Of a stretch of 64,000 bases of DNA, positions 25,516-45,977 are shown piece by piece. Within the stretch, counting starts at the first letter, position 1, and each line of letters opens with the position of its first letter. Source of the stretch: Glycine soja (Eukaryota > Streptophyta > Magnoliopsida > Fabales > Fabaceae); NCBI RefSeq assembly GCF_004193775.1, contig NC_041019.1, forward strand, positions 47,901,928-47,965,927, read 5' to 3'. The notes below the pieces were generated by a model. The model saw nothing but the letters and a program-made list of their open reading frames with translations. It was not told the DNA's origin and did not search any database. Both the position numbers and the translations under genes were made by a program.

Positions 25516-32559
<7,044 letters not shown>

Positions 32560-32637
32560 GGGAGAGGAGATCGCGGCGGAGGAGAGGTTTTATACAAAGA
32601 GGCTCTAGGCGTGCTAGGGTTTCACATCATAATGCGG

Positions 32638-32657
32638 AAACCTAACCCTAACCCTAA
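32638..32657 (+). promoter_or_regulatory. Telo-box-like run in the 5' leader of the kinase gene
   Basis: AAACCTAACCCTAACCCTAA lies about 80 bp upstream of the start codon, with AAACCCTAG on the minus strand nearby (around 32618). Telo-box motifs (AAACCCTAA) are known plant 5' regulatory elements of translation-related and growth genes. It is too short to be an interstitial telomere array. Confidence 0.45.
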
Positions 32658-32866
32658 GAAGTAGTGAATAAACAGTGTCGTTTTGAGGGGAAAAAATAGG
32701 GTGAGATTGAAGGTGGTGGTGAAGAATGAAGAAGGAGAAGGGTGAGAAATAGTGGAAATGAGTGAGTAGAGAGAGTGAGGGGGTAAGGTGGGTGTGGGAG
32801 GGTGTACGGTAACGGCTGGGGATGCGGTTTTCTAGGAGCCAGGAAACTCGTGTATTCGGCATTTAC

Positions 32867-32873
32867 ATTTATA
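32867..32873 (-). promoter_or_regulatory. Candidate TATA box of the CPK13-like gene
   Basis: TATAAAT on the minus strand about 310 bp upstream of the ATG. Start of transcription near 32840 would give a 5' leader of about 280 nt, containing GA/CT-rich stretches (32760-32785) and the telo-box run. Inferred from sequence only. Confidence 0.35.
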
Positions 32874-32879
32874 AAATTC

Positions 32880-34722
32880 GTTCTTTTTTGGTTTTCAAGG
32901 AAGCTTTACTTAATAAATAAATAAATGTTGAGGTCAGCAATTAAGCCTGGCTCCTAAAAAATTACAGTACATTTTTTTTTTATGAATGCAAAAGTTAAAT
33001 ATAATAAATACAACTACAAAAGTTATACTATATCGTATTTTTCTTAAACACGCACTATCCTCCAATTGGAATTTGGAGCGTAGATAATTTTTTGAGATTA
33101 TGATATTTATTTAATAAATTTAATTTAAAGGATATAATTATTTGTTTTCTATCAAAAAATAATCTTACAGTTGACAAAAATAAAGTGCCAAAAGTCTTAA
33201 TTTCAGTGATTAAAAAATGTAAATAATATCCTTGAAAAAATGTAAATTATTTAATAAGAGAAAAATAAGTTAAACGACCAATTTAAAGGAGCTTTACATG
33301 GTCATTTTATCACAGTATCATATCATACATAATAAATTTATGGATTTTGATAATAATTATTTTAAAAGTTATTATTAATAATAATTATATAATTTTTTTA
33401 CTGTTAATCCATAATCATTAAATTCATTTAATAATTGTGTCATACCATATAATGCAAAAGAGATTACTAGTAGTACTACTAAATAAAACAACTGATAGAG
33501 ACAGTAATTCTGTATCACCCGAAGGATTTTGAGGATATATGTCAAGACATAAATGGTAGTATTAATTATTAATTAGTAGTATATCATAACGGTTACATCT
33601 CAGTAGAATCCACTTTCGTATTTCAACTTCCACCTTTCATACTTTCTTATGTCAAATTCATGCCACGTCATTTGTATTCATTTTCGTATAAGAAAATCTT
33701 TTGGAACATTCAGATATTCCCTGCTTGTAATATTAGGAAAAAATAAATAAAACTTTAAAAAAAATTGAATTGTCCAACCCTAAGTGTCTCTGCATAGTGC
33801 ATTGTATTTACCAGATATCCAAGAGTCATTTTTAACTGTATGGTAAATTTTGATCAACCTACTAGGCCATCTTGAAATATCATTTATAGTTCTTTTGTGT
33901 TCAGGTTTTTTCACATTTGTTTGTGACCACATCTGTTTGGCTATTTATTTCTTCATAAATGTTACTTGACTTGATCCTACCTGCTGTTATATTTGGTAAA
34001 CATGCGTACTATATAGTAGTTTACAAATAAATAATTAGTGGGCATGAAAAAATCTGGTTATACGACAAAAATCAATAATTGAGATTATGTTTTATCAAAT
34101 AAAAAATGTTTGATGAACTTAAATTAAAGGAATTCCTTCAATTTAACAACAGACATGTTTATTGACTATTGAGAATGTGACCATGCAAACAACATTCTAG
34201 CATTTTAAAATTTGCGTTTTTTTTTTACTTTAATGAACATGTGCACACGTCCCTAAAATAAAGATGGTTTACTGTCCTAAGTACTTGAAGCATCTCTTAA
34301 AAAAAATTACAAAGTCACACAAACTTGTCTGCATTTATAAAACAAAGTAAATGAACATCGGAAATCTCACCTGGGTCCAATTCACACCAGTTAGGTATCA
34401 TAAATCTAAAAAAGAAAATTGTATTTTACCAATTTTATACCCTACCAAATATGTAGCTATTTAGAAATACATCAAATTTGATTCTCATTTGAAATTATTG
34501 CATGCTTAGGGAATATTTATTCCTTCAAAACAACCGTTTAAAAGTGGCAAAAATGGATAATTATTTGTTAGGAGTAACTTTTATGTATTTTGTAAAAAAG
34601 TTGTACTGTCAATTACCAAAAATATATAATAATATGATTTTTAAGATAATTACTATGTAAATAAATAAATTTGTCATAAATAATAAGTTGTTATAAAATG
34701 ATCATATAAAAATCATTTATAG
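32880..34722. other. Upstream intergenic region of the kinase gene
   Basis: AT-rich, without recognisable transposon ends or coding. Distal promoter elements of the CPK13-like gene may lie here but nothing specific can be supported. Confidence 0.5.
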
Positions 34723-36126
34723 CTGACACGATACTCATGCTTCCGCTCGGATAACTCAACCGGCTTTTTTCATATTTTATAGGTGATAAATATAAATAAT
34801 ATAATACATATTAATTTATTAAGGTTATTATTATTAAAGAATTAATATTTATGGGATGTATATATTGTTTATAGGTGATAAATTATATTTTATAGGTGAT
34901 AAATTATATTTTTTTTGTCAGTAAAAACAAAATAATAAGATGAAAATCTTTCGGGGTGCAAATTTGTATATTAAAAAAACATGTTTTCTTTTACTCCATT
35001 GATCCATAATAATTTTTTTAAATTTAGAAAATAAAATTAAAACCAAAAAATAAAATGCTTAAAAGACTACATAATATTTTAATCTTATCAAAATATGTAA
35101 TTATTTTTAAATAAAAAAGATATAAGTAAAGATGGTGAATAAATATGACAACGATGAAAGACTCTGACTTTCATGTCATTTCCATTCCCATCCCCACTTA
35201 ATAAACTTAAAACCAAACAATAAAATAATTAAAAGAGTAGAAGTTAATTTAAACATATAATCATTTAATAGAAAAAATATATAAGTGATAATTATGAATA
35301 GGTATGACTATGAGGTTTGACAAAATGATGTATATGTCTTTCTTGTCCACACCGTCTCCATTTTCATCCTTTGATCTTTATGAAAGATAAAAAAATTTAT
35401 TCACCCTATCCCTATTCAAAATTAGATATATTTCTTATGTTCTCATTCTTGTCCAGTAAAAATTGTTATTGCTTTACAACAATATATTTGTAGATATTTT
35501 AAATTAAATTTAAAATAATTTTTAGTATAAAAATCTCAACTTTATAATATAAATATTAATAAGAATATATTTATAAAATAATTTAAATTTATTTTATACA
35601 ATATCTTTTTAAAAACCAGTTTATAAAATATTAAAGTAAAAATAAGTTTAGCTAATTAATTTATAATTAATTCGTACCCACCTTGTCTCCTGTTTAGGGT
35701 CAGATATATTTATTTTATTCTGATTCTTAACCATTAAAAATAACTATTACTTTAAAATAATATATTTATAGATATTTTAAATTATATTTAAAATAATTTT
35801 TAGTTTAAAAATGTAAACTTTATAATATAAATATTAATCAACAAAATATTTATTTATAAAATTATTTAAATTTATAATATATGGTTTTTATAAATTTTTA
35901 AAGAAAAAATGTTATCATTCGAGGTCAGATATATCCGTTTGGTGTCCATTCTTCAACTAAAAATGACTATTACTTTATAACAATATAGTTTTAAGAAATT
36001 GACATAAGTATAAATATGAAAGAGGGAAAAGGATTTAAAAAATAGAGAGCGAGAGAGAGAAAAGATAGAAAGAAAAGTCCTGGAACGAAAAAATTAGAAG
36101 AGAGTTACATGTATCTTAAGAAGGAT

Positions 36127-36130
<4 letters not shown>

Positions 36131-36172
<42 letters not shown>
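36131..36172. repeat. (AT)n microsatellite
   Basis: About 21 uninterrupted AT units inside Helitron-like copy D2. Confidence 0.95.
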
Positions 36173-36359
36173 TCTTCTATTTTCTTAAAAAAAAGACAAC
36201 TCCTGCCAACTCCTTTTCACTTTTCCCCTCTCTTTCATTATTCTTACATATGTAAAATGTATTTATAATTTATCATATTATTATAATATTGCATGCTATT
36301 ATTTATGAATTATATTCAAATTTTTTATTTTTTAAATAATATGAATTAATATTTTATTA

Positions 36360-36365
<6 letters not shown>

Positions 36366-36410
<45 letters not shown>
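36366..36410. repeat. (AT)n microsatellite
   Basis: About 22 AT units inside Helitron-like copy D2. Confidence 0.95.
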
Positions 36411-36412
<2 letters not shown>

Positions 36413-36717
36413 AGAAATGCAAATGAAAAAAAGTTAGACAGGAAATAAAAAAAAATTGAGCAGTAATTTTTTTATTAAATTGTGACATGTGTATTATAAA
36501 AGACCAAAATTTTCTATTTTTGTTTAATATAATAATATATAATATATAAAAATAATATTTTTTTTAATTTTATAGTATTTTTAATGTAATATAAACTATC
36601 TTTTAAATACTAACATGATCACTGCTCACCAGAAAAAAATATGAACATTATAACTTAAAATATAGTATTACAGAAAAAGAAATATTTAATAAAGTACATA
36701 AATAATATATAATATCT

Positions 36718-36735
36718 TATTATTATTATTATTAC

Positions 36736-36788
<53 letters not shown>
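36718..36788. repeat. (TTA)n microsatellite
   Basis: About 23 TTA units with one ACT interruption near 36734, inside copy D2. Confidence 0.95.
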
Positions 36789-37255
36789 GAGATTTGTTGT
36801 TAATAAAATGATAAGGATTTTTTGTTTTATATAATAATATATAATAGATAAAAATAATTTTTTTACATATTTTAATTTTATAGTATTTTTAATATAATAT
36901 AAACTATAACATGATAACTACTTGTTAGAAAAAAAAATGAACATGATAACTTAAATATAGTATTACATTAAAAAATATTTAATAAAATAAATAAATAATA
37001 ATATTTTATTCTTAATAATAATAGTAATAGTATTAGAGAATTTTTTGCTAATAGAATGATAAAGATTTTTTGTTTTATAATTAAAATTATAGATATGAAA
37101 GAAAAAAAGATAAAAAAAAAAGTAAAAAGGAAGAGAGAGGAAAGATAAAAAAAAAAAGAGCGAAAGAGAGAGAAGTTTCGGAGGAAATTTTTTTAATGAG
37201 GTGTTGACATGTGTTCAAGAAAATCTTGTTTTATTAATAGATATAGATATATAGA

Positions 37256-40200
37256 AACCAATTATGTGTTAAATCTATATTTTTTTTATAGTTCAAAGTC
37301 CTAGTTAAAGGCCACAAAACAAACAGAAAGGAACTAGCAAGAAAATAAAACAGTTGAACAGCCTGGTAACAACGGAAGCTGCAGAAAATGGGGAATACAG
37401 CCAAAAATTCTAACACCTATATACATTCTAGTAACACAAATCCAATCATAAAAAAGATCTAAGAAAATTGAGACCAGAATTATGATTAACTATAAGTTGA
37501 AGGGTATCAAGATTAAGTTTTTTATTTTTTATTTATGGAATCAAAGATAGTATAAGAAGATTTATAATAACTCATGTATCATGCTTAATCAATTAAGTTA
37601 AACTCTTGATAAAATAAAAAAAATTATGTTAAGTGATGGGATTAGAGTGCAAAATTCAGAAACAAAAAGAAGAGAGAGAGAGAGAGTGAAAAATTAAGAG
37701 AATATGCCATGTGCTGTCTCTTTAATGTACAAACATATGAAACCAAAGGGACCTTCTTGTCTGTCTTCTTTCTGTGTTTGTTTGTGTCAAAGACCAAGTG
37801 AGTGCGGGTCTCATGGGGCATCTCTACCAACCAGTTTTTCCCATTCTACTTCTGAAGTTGCTTGCATTGTTGGGGGTGCTTGTTTTAGAAGCTGCACATA
37901 ATTGTTGTTGCTAAGCCTTCGATCACACCCTGAAGAAAAAAAAGGTACCATATTAATTATGAGTCACCCCAACCTTTCATTTTGTGACCAAGACTTATTA
38001 TATATTATTGGGTCCATTAATTGGGGAACAAGAGTTATTATGCCTCATTTTGTATTGATTATCTTCTCATTGGAAGCAGAGAACAAAGACAGAAATCGCC
38101 AAATAACTATATGGTAGACGACAAACATAGACACAAGAAGGTCACATAGACAAAATCTTGTTCAGATTTGATGCTCTATATTAAGTACTCAAACAAACCT
38201 TATAATTAATTTAATCAATGTCATCACATGAATGGAATGATAAATAAATATTAAGAAATCAGTTTGGCAATCAAGATAGGAAGCTAGCTAGTAGCAGGCC
38301 TTATATATAGCATGTTAGAACATTTAGAAAACAAGTCAAGTAAGGGAATTTTTGCTTCCAAAAACTAAAAGTGCATTTTGTAAAACTTGCAATTATTTCA
38401 TCATATTTAGAACCTTGTCGTTTCAAGCTTGACATTTCATATTTAGAACCTTGACAATTGAAGCTTGACATTTCATATATGTAGAACTTTCCATTCGAGA
38501 GTGTTGTCTCTATAAACAGACATGACACATGAGTGTAGTATACAAACAAGTAGACAAATTTTGAATTGGGAAAGAAGGCAAAATGAGTAAGAGAGGTTGA
38601 TTGGGAGGTCAGAAATATCAGGAGCAGCCAACTTTTTAGCAACATTTCAGCTTTTCATTCAAATTTTTAAATTGTCCTAGTTTTCTTTGTTGTTTACTAG
38701 TTTAGTACTTTAGCACCTTTTTAGCCAAACCAAAATCATTAGTGATTTGTCACATGTGTTTTGTTAGGCCATTCGGTACGTGCTGATCATCTTGCTAAAT
38801 TTGGGGGCATCCATGATTCTTCTTTGTGCAACATGACCTGATCCTCTTGTGGAAATTAAATGGGTTTTCTTCTCCTAACTGATAAGTCCTATTTTATTTT
38901 ATTTTCTTTAGGAGGTTAAGTTTGGTGTCTATTTCTTGATAGATTAGCTAGTCTCCCCTTTGCTTATCTTGCACACCAAAAACCACACCATTGGTTCAAT
39001 GGTTGTATATAGGAGGATTTCATGTTGAGTTATTATGAAAACAATATCTAGAATATTTTTCCCTTTCCATTTATATCAAAAAAAGTTTTCAGCCCATCCA
39101 AATGAATGAACACGTGTTAAACTGAAATAAAATCACTTTTTGTATGTACTAAAATATTTAGATTAAAAAGAGATTCACCAGGTTTAGGCAAGAAAATATA
39201 ATTTACTAGTTCAAGAAGAATTTATATGCTGAGATTGCATATTGCTTATCAACAAGCTTGTTTTAAATCAAAACCGAATCTTAATTTTGTAAGAGAGAAA
39301 TAAGCTTAATCAAACTACTTTAACATCACTATAGAATATACATTGTCAAGAACTACATTTCACAGTATTTTTGTTGTTTTTCGCATGTATCGTTTTTTTT
39401 TTGGAGATAATCTTTTTTAAAGTACTTTGTCTCTCAATAAATATTTCATGTAGTTTGTTAGGTGCAAGTCCAAGTTATATAGATGTTTCGTTTTTAACGT
39501 GTAGAGAGTGGTACAGAAACACATGTATACCCTACTTTATGCTTAATTATAAACAGAGATCATAAAACTGTGCCCTTGACCGGTTGACCCTAATAGTAAA
39601 AGTAAGAAGCTATATTCATCGATAATTATAATTATGTACGGGTATTAGAATTTCCTGTATTTCTCTCCACAACTGTAGTAATGCCATCATTGTGTAAGTT
39701 ACTTGCATTGTGGTAACTTGACTTCTAAACAATGATAATTATCTTCCTGCAGAATGAAAGTAATGCGAGAATATCATTAGTTATATTCCTTTAACTTAAA
39801 AAGAAAGACATAAATCAATGTTGTGAAACAAGATATTGAATTTATCAATTTTGGTAAAATGATAGAATGAAAAGAAAAACAAGTCAAAGAATTAACATGG
39901 TTCATCTACTTAAAATACATTACCAAATTCAATATGAGGAAAAAGGATTACAGCGCGGCTGAAAAACCTCGCACCATAAAACTTCTTGTTAAAACCGCAT
40001 TACCCATTTATTCATGCCTTATAGAATTATTTCTAAAAAATATGATACTCAATCCAGTATATTAAAGACCCATTGTCCTCTGCATAAAAAAGTAAATAAA
40101 AAAGGCCATCTGTCCTATTTTATATACTAAATAAAAATATATGACTCAATCTCTCCTAATTAAATCAAAACCTTATAAAATGAATAGCATGTTTTCATAA

Positions 40201-40260
40201 TGCAATTGAGGAAATCAAATTTTCTAATTATCCACAATTTTAAGGATTATGAATTTCAGT
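37256..40260. other. Intergenic stretch, no gene recognised
   Basis: Mixed composition. A patch at 37690-37930 is less AT-rich and holds open frames on both strands (37704-37901 plus, 37642-37830 minus), but none shows a family motif. A minus-strand frame at 38301-38645 covers a 36-bp tandem repeat and is probably chance. Small plant genes or noncoding RNAs here cannot be excluded from sequence alone. Confidence 0.4.
38402..38475. repeat. 36-bp tandem repeat, about two copies
   Basis: CATATTTAGAACCTTG and AAGCTTGACATTT recur with a 36-bp offset (38402 and 38438), followed by a partial third start at about 38474. Confidence 0.8.
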
Positions 40261-40366
40261 ATGTTTGGATTTACGTTTAATACTTTTACACACACATGTA
40301 TTAACTTTGTTACACTATGCATCATCTTCATGATTTAAGGTAGATCTCGAACGTAAATCCAAACAT
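40261..40366. mobile_element. 106-bp MITE with perfect 17-bp terminal inverted repeats
   Basis: ATGTTTGGATTTACGTT (40261-40277) is exactly inverted as AACGTAAATCCAAACAT (40350-40366). The body is noncoding, so the element could fold into a hairpin. Target duplication is not clear, so the superfamily is left open. Confidence 0.65.
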
Positions 40367-40432
40367 GTTATATTAGTAATGTGATTTCAAGCCCAATAAA
40401 CCAAGTGTAGCTTTATGTATGTTTCCTTCCAG

Positions 40433-41047
40433 TGGTGGCCCTGAGGGCGCGGTCCCATTTTTAGAGTAACACCAATTTTTTTTATATAATTTATATGAAT
40501 ATTAAAGAAGTTTTTTATATGATTTTAAAATTATCATAAAAATAAAATATTTTCCAATAAATTTCTTTTGGAGAAATAATACATATTATTAGTTAATTAA
40601 TAGTGACGCTTTCACTTATCAATAAAATTTATTCACAATTTTAAAGAAAAAATCGACAATTTAGATATAATGTTGAATGTAAAAGAAAAAATATGACAAA
40701 TTTTCTTCCATTTTTTTTAGCTTTAACATAATTCACGTAAACAAAGTTCTTGAACCAAAATTTACAATAGTTATGACTCAAACTTTAACAATGAATCATT
40801 GCATATACTAAAAGAAGCTAAATTATTAAATTTGAAATAGTTAAAATCCTATTTGAAACTATGACTCAAGATTAAATAAACTCGTTTTGATTTATATTGA
40901 ATATAATTGTTTAAAAATCTTGATTATAATCACATTATTAATGATTTTGTAAAAAAATGCAAGAAAGATAAAATTTAAATGATTAAAAGGATATAATTTT
41001 TTCATTTCGTTTGGGACACCAAAAATACCACCAGAACCGACCTTATG
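40433..41047. mobile_element. Possible decayed hAT-like element
   Basis: The left end GGTGGCCCTGAGGGCGCGG and the reverse complement of the right end, GGTCGGTTCTGGTGG, look like diverged inverted repeats rich in G, in otherwise AT-rich DNA. No duplicated flank was found and there is no coding, so the call is weak. Confidence 0.25.
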
Positions 41048-42146
41048 CTTCTAATTCTTTCCTGGCTAAGTGGCTATAATTATGACCATGAATTCAACAA
41101 TTTTCGCCTATAATGATATTATTTTGTAGAGATAAAAAAAATTATATAAAGTCCATTTCTTAGTATAGAGGTATCTAGAAGTCTAGCCCAAGATAGTCAT
41201 CTCGCAAAGTAACCCCAATAATAAAAAATGAAATGTGTTGCACGAGATGTTGAATAATATTGCATTAAAAACTATCTAAAGCCCAAATGTAATCCAAACA
41301 TTGTCTCAAAAAGAAAAAAAATAATTGAGAGTGAAAATTCTATTAAAAGTAATCAGTCTAATTTTTTATGATAATAATAAATAGATATTTTACACCTATA
41401 ACATAATAAAAAAAAAAGAGTAATTTAATCTTACGTTTGTATTGGTTCTTACTAAAAGAGCATAAGGCAACACCATTTTGATCGATTAAAAATGATTTTT
41501 GATTGATTGATAATATAATTTTTTTTACCCTAACAACATATATAAATTAAACTCAATATATATTTTAAGTATGAACATTATCTCAGTAAGCATTTATTTT
41601 AATTTATTTCAAAAAATATTAATTTTATAATAAATTACATTAAGCATTCCTTTGTGAAATCACACAAATTCTCTATTTTTTAAACATTTCCAGGCATCTC
41701 CGGAGCACAATATAATGTTTTTCAAATAATAAAGGAGAGTTAGTGTAATGCATAAAGGGTGGTAGTGTGTATTTTATAAAAAATTAAAGAAGTTAATGTG
41801 GGAGTAAATAAAAGCAAGCCATTATTTATAATGGGTATAAGGATAGAAATTGAAATAATTAATTCCGGTGGTTTCGAATAAAAAAACAAGAATTTAGTAT
41901 ATTAAAAAACTGGTATCCATATAACATTTCACAGAAGATAGATAATGAATAAATAGGAGTTAATATCATTATTTTTGCAAGAAATTTATATAATTTCACA
42001 AGACCTAAAATAATTAATGTAATTTAATTAATCTTTCTTAAAAAAATTTAAAATATAAGAAATTATTTCTTATATCAATCGTTACCTAACATGGTATATG
42101 TCTCCTTGACTCCGGAACAAGTGTATCTTTAACTTGTCCCTACTTC

Positions 42147-43000
42147 CAAGGACGGATTCACAAACCTATTAGGTGCTAAAATTTTCTTTCTTTCTTTGTA
42201 ATTATTTAAAATTTTAAATTTTAACAAGCAATAATTTTTTTAAAAAATATATTTATGATTTTTACTCATAATTGAAATTAATTTTTATTTTAAATGATAA
42301 TCAATCATAAAAAATAATAAACACATAATTAATTTTCCACAATTTTATTTTAGTTATCATCGTAACCAATATAGAAATAATAATAAATACAAATGTTCTC
42401 AAAATTAAACTAATCATTAAACCGGTGAAGACACGGGTTCAAGAGTCAAAATAATTCAACCCGGGTTGAACCAATTTTAATAAAATATTTTTTTTAATTC
42501 TTAATATAATATCCTAGTAATATTGAACAAAAAATAATAAAATATGCATAAAATGAATATAATAAAAAGTAAATTTCACTTAAAAATATCATAAGTCATA
42601 ATATATATTATTTTAAAACCAAAACCAAAACCATATCGTTTTGAAGTTTTTGTTTTTTTAAAACAGTTTTAAGTGAAATCGGTTAATCAATCAAATTTGA
42701 CTGATTTTCAATTGGTTCAACGATTTTAATTGTTTAAGACGCATCGATTTTTGGGAAGTGTTAGACCCGACACATGACTAATTCTTGTTGAATTGGCCGA
42801 TCCGATTCGAATTGCAAAACTATGATAAATACAACTAATTTTAAATAGTTTATACTAACTAACCTTAATCATTATTATAATTATCATAATAATAACATGA
42901 ACAATTAATTTTATACATTTTAAATTAATTAACTTATATATAAGAAGTGTGGAGGGAGAAGGAGCCTCGGCCCCTCGTGCCCCCTCTCCATCCGTCCCTG
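42147..43000. mobile_element. hAT-type non-autonomous element with exact 8-bp TSD
   Basis: Starts CAAGGACGGATTCAC and ends ATCCGTCCCTG, an inverted match of CAAGGACGGAT with CAGGGACGGAT. The flanking octamer CCTACTTC is duplicated exactly (42139-42146 and 43001-43008). The 854-bp body has no transposase. A segment at about 42410-42830 has CCGGTT/AACCGG-type motifs resembling 21600-21960 and may be a further nested small element. Confidence 0.75.
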
Positions 43001-43008
43001 CCTACTTC

Positions 43009-44339
43009 ATTGAAAGGATAGTGTCATTTAAAGAATATGCCATTTAGAAAATGATATGACCAACAGCTTAATCCATGGTGTTGATGTCAGTAGAATTCAC
43101 ACTAAAGGAAGAAGAAAACAGAGTTTCAATATATGTATTCATTCAGCCAATAGCATGCACAAAGTTTTCACATGTAAATGTGCTCATGTTGGGGGTGGAT
43201 GAACTTTTTTCCCCTATCAGCAAGGTGAATCAACGTGATGTGTATGTTATATAATAGCCCAAATATTATATACAATTTTGCATGTCTGAAAGATTCTATC
43301 GAGATATGTCGCATGTTAACGCTTATCCTCAGGGTTTAGAAAATATTTAACAATATTTCGTGAAATCATAAAGAGGGTACGTGGGAACTGAAGAATTGAT
43401 TTCATTTCACATTCAGATAAAGCTAATTAACATGAACAAATATTCTTGTCCTCTGTCGCTTCTCATGGATTCGCGCTAACATTAATATTGTTTTTCCGTT
43501 TTATTTATATTATTCTATTTTTAAACAATTATAACAATATTACATTACTTGTTATACACATAACATATTATTTCTTATATCATAAATACCACAGAGGCTC
43601 TATTTGCTTTTCATCTGAACTATATATACTCTTATATATTGGGTGTGTTTTTTTATAAGTCAGCGAAAACTTAGCTCTGATTTATCTAGATTAACTTTTT
43701 GCCTTGATGCCCACACATTGGTCTTTAGAAGATGTGTGAAAGACGAATAAGGTTTAATATAATTGATAGATAATTGAGTTCTTTAAACATATTAACAAAG
43801 GTTTAATTTCCCCATTATGCGTATAGAAAATATTTTATTGAATTGAGAAAGATAAAATTCACTTTCCTGATTTTTATATCTCAAGGGTTAGCCTTCTAGC
43901 TTTGGACGGGATCTCTTCAAGCAAAAAAAAAAAAAAAGTGTGAAAGATGACTTGCTTAATTAATTTAAACTTGGATAAAAATAATATTAATCATTTGACA
44001 AATGTGAGATAAGAAGTACTCTAGGGCAGACTTCTATATATATACCATGGAGATCATTTCTTTCCACTCTTGGTTAATCATACTTAAAAAGGTTTCTGCT
44101 CACAAAATGAATGGATAAAGAGATAAAGGATCTCCTTTTAAGTTCTTTATGTGGCCTAAATTCACTGTGTGGTTGACCATTTATGAGCCCTAAGAAAGAT
44201 TCAGAGGTGACACATTTTATTATTAAATTGATCCATCTCAAAGGAAAGCCCATGGAGGACATAATATTTTTCATAAAATTTTTATTCCACTCTATCATAT
44301 TTTTTACATGTCCAACTTCAATATTGTTGTATGTCACTT
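43009..44339. other. Intergenic stretch, no gene recognised
   Basis: AT-rich. Frames at 43446-43658 (plus) and 44074-44337 (minus) are low-complexity or without motifs. The latter includes SMGFPLRWINLIIKCVTSES then FLGLINGQPH, which resembles the ...F.WI..C..S..... ING segment of plant LINE reverse transcriptases; see the next entry. Confidence 0.4.
44130..44300 (-). pseudogene. Possible LINE reverse-transcriptase fragment
   Basis: Minus-strand frame with MGFPLRWINLIIKCVTSESF and GLINGQP. Plant L1-type RTs carry a closely similar motif (GF...WI..I..C......S..ING.P) just before the Y.DD active site. Only this short piece is present, with no YxDD, endonuclease or poly(A) tail seen. Named from motif memory alone. 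Confidence 0.4.
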
Positions 44340-44340
44340 T

Positions 44341-45401
44341 CTATATATTCTATTAATTATATATAAAAAGTATGTCGTCCGTTATAATGTCTCAGTAGTG
44401 TATTCGTCAGGTGTCAACATTTTCATCCTCTTCATTTTTTTCTCTTTCCACCTTTCTTTCTTCTTTTTATATTTTTTCTTCTTCATCATCTCTTCACTCT
44501 CAGCTACTCCTGTAATTTACAATAAAATAAACTTAAAGAAATATAGTTTACAATTACATGTTAACCATTATTTAATAAATACAATTTCATCAAAAATTAA
44601 TCTATTACTTTAATTCGATGTAAATTTTATTTCTTTAAAACTTCTTTAAAAAAAATTAAAAATTAATTAATTCAATAAAATAACTCAAATAAAACATTTA
44701 GATAGTTGAAATATAAATTTTAAAAAATTATTAACAATTGTCTAATAAAAAAATATTTATAACATTTTTGAATATTTCTTTTGGGAATAGTTTTAATTTT
44801 ACTTTGGGTTTAAAGCTAATATATATATATCACTATTTAAGAATAGAGATGATAGCCTGATAAGGCGAATACGAGTAATAACTACCCGTCCCATCAAATA
44901 AATACTAATCTCATATTCTCATACCCGCACGGATACCCTTTTAAGCATATATCCACATATTTTGTTAATATCCAATATTTATGAATATTCACTAAAATCT
45001 ATTAATTATATATATAAAAAATGTCCTCCATTATCATATGTCAACAATGTTTTTATTACGTGTTAACATTTTCATCCTCTTCGATTTTTTCTCTTTCTTC
45101 TTTTTTCTTTTTATATTTTTTTCTTCTTGATCGTCTCTTCACTCTCGGATACTCCTATAATTTACAATAAAATAAACTTTAAAAAATATGATTTACAATT
45201 ACATGTTAACCATTATTTAATAAATACAATTTCTGCAAAAGTAATCTATTACTTTTAATTCGATGTAATTTTTTTTGAAAAAAAATTAAACTTAATTAAT
45301 TCTATAAAATAACTCAAATAAAACATTTATAATATTTTTGAATTTTTTTTCGAAATAGATTTAGTTTTACTATGTGTTTAAAGCTAATTATAATATACAT
45401 C

Positions 45402-45500
<99 letters not shown>

Positions 45501-45660
45501 CACCACCCGTACTTAGGAATAAGAATGATAACGTGACAAGGCGGGTACGAGAAATAACTACCCATTCCATTAGATAAATATTCATCTTATACCTACACAG
45601 GTATCCTATTAAACAGATATCCACATATTTTGTTACCATTCATGGATATTTACTAAAAAT
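44341..45660. repeat. Tandem duplication, about 645-660 bp, inside the Helitron
   Basis: 44341-44990 is repeated at about 45000-45660. Anchors TCTTCACTCTC (44491 and 45136), ATTTACAATAAAATAAACTT, ACATGTTAACCATTATTTAA and ATATCCACATATTTTGTTA occur in both in order. The second copy has a much longer (AT)n run. The open frame 44308-44613 runs across the first copy's pyrimidine-rich DNA and is not conserved in the second. Confidence 0.85.
45404..45498. repeat. Long (AT)n microsatellite
   Basis: About 47 uninterrupted AT units. Open frames on both strands here (repeating IYIY) are artefacts of this run. Confidence 0.98.
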
Positions 45661-45977
45661 AAAAATTAATTTCAAAATATAATTATTATTTATTCTAACA
45701 TTTTCTTAAAAAAAACAGTTTACCAATTATAATTATACAATTACTCTACATTATTTTTAAATGATTTTATTCAAATTATTCAACAATTAAACATGCTTCA
45801 ATCTCATAAGTCCAATTAAAAGATAATAAACTAAAATATTTTGATCTCATAAAAACAAAACTTTGTAAGGGTCAATACTTCTTCAATCTCTTTAGAGGTT
45901 CAAACAAAATTACTTAAATATGAACATTTTAGTAATTTTATTATAATGGGTATTTAACGAGTACCTCCAAGATAAGT

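Larger units (their letters stand above)
34723..37255 (-). mobile_element. Helitron-like non-autonomous element (copy D2)
   Basis: On the minus strand it begins TCTATATATCTATATC (37255) and ends near 34723 after GAAGCATGAGTATCGTG. It repeats the block order of D1 (4484-7180) in reverse: ACATGTCAC plus pyrimidine/purine-rich tracts (36000-37210), three diverged units of about 230 bp containing AACAATATATTTGTAGATA-like words (35470-35990), and the distal block at 34915-35110. It lacks the MULE found in D1. Several microsatellites have expanded within it. No coding. Confidence 0.45.

Noticed and set aside
45374..45639. Open frames of alternating Ile-Tyr on both strands
   Set aside because: Direct translation of an (AT)n microsatellite.
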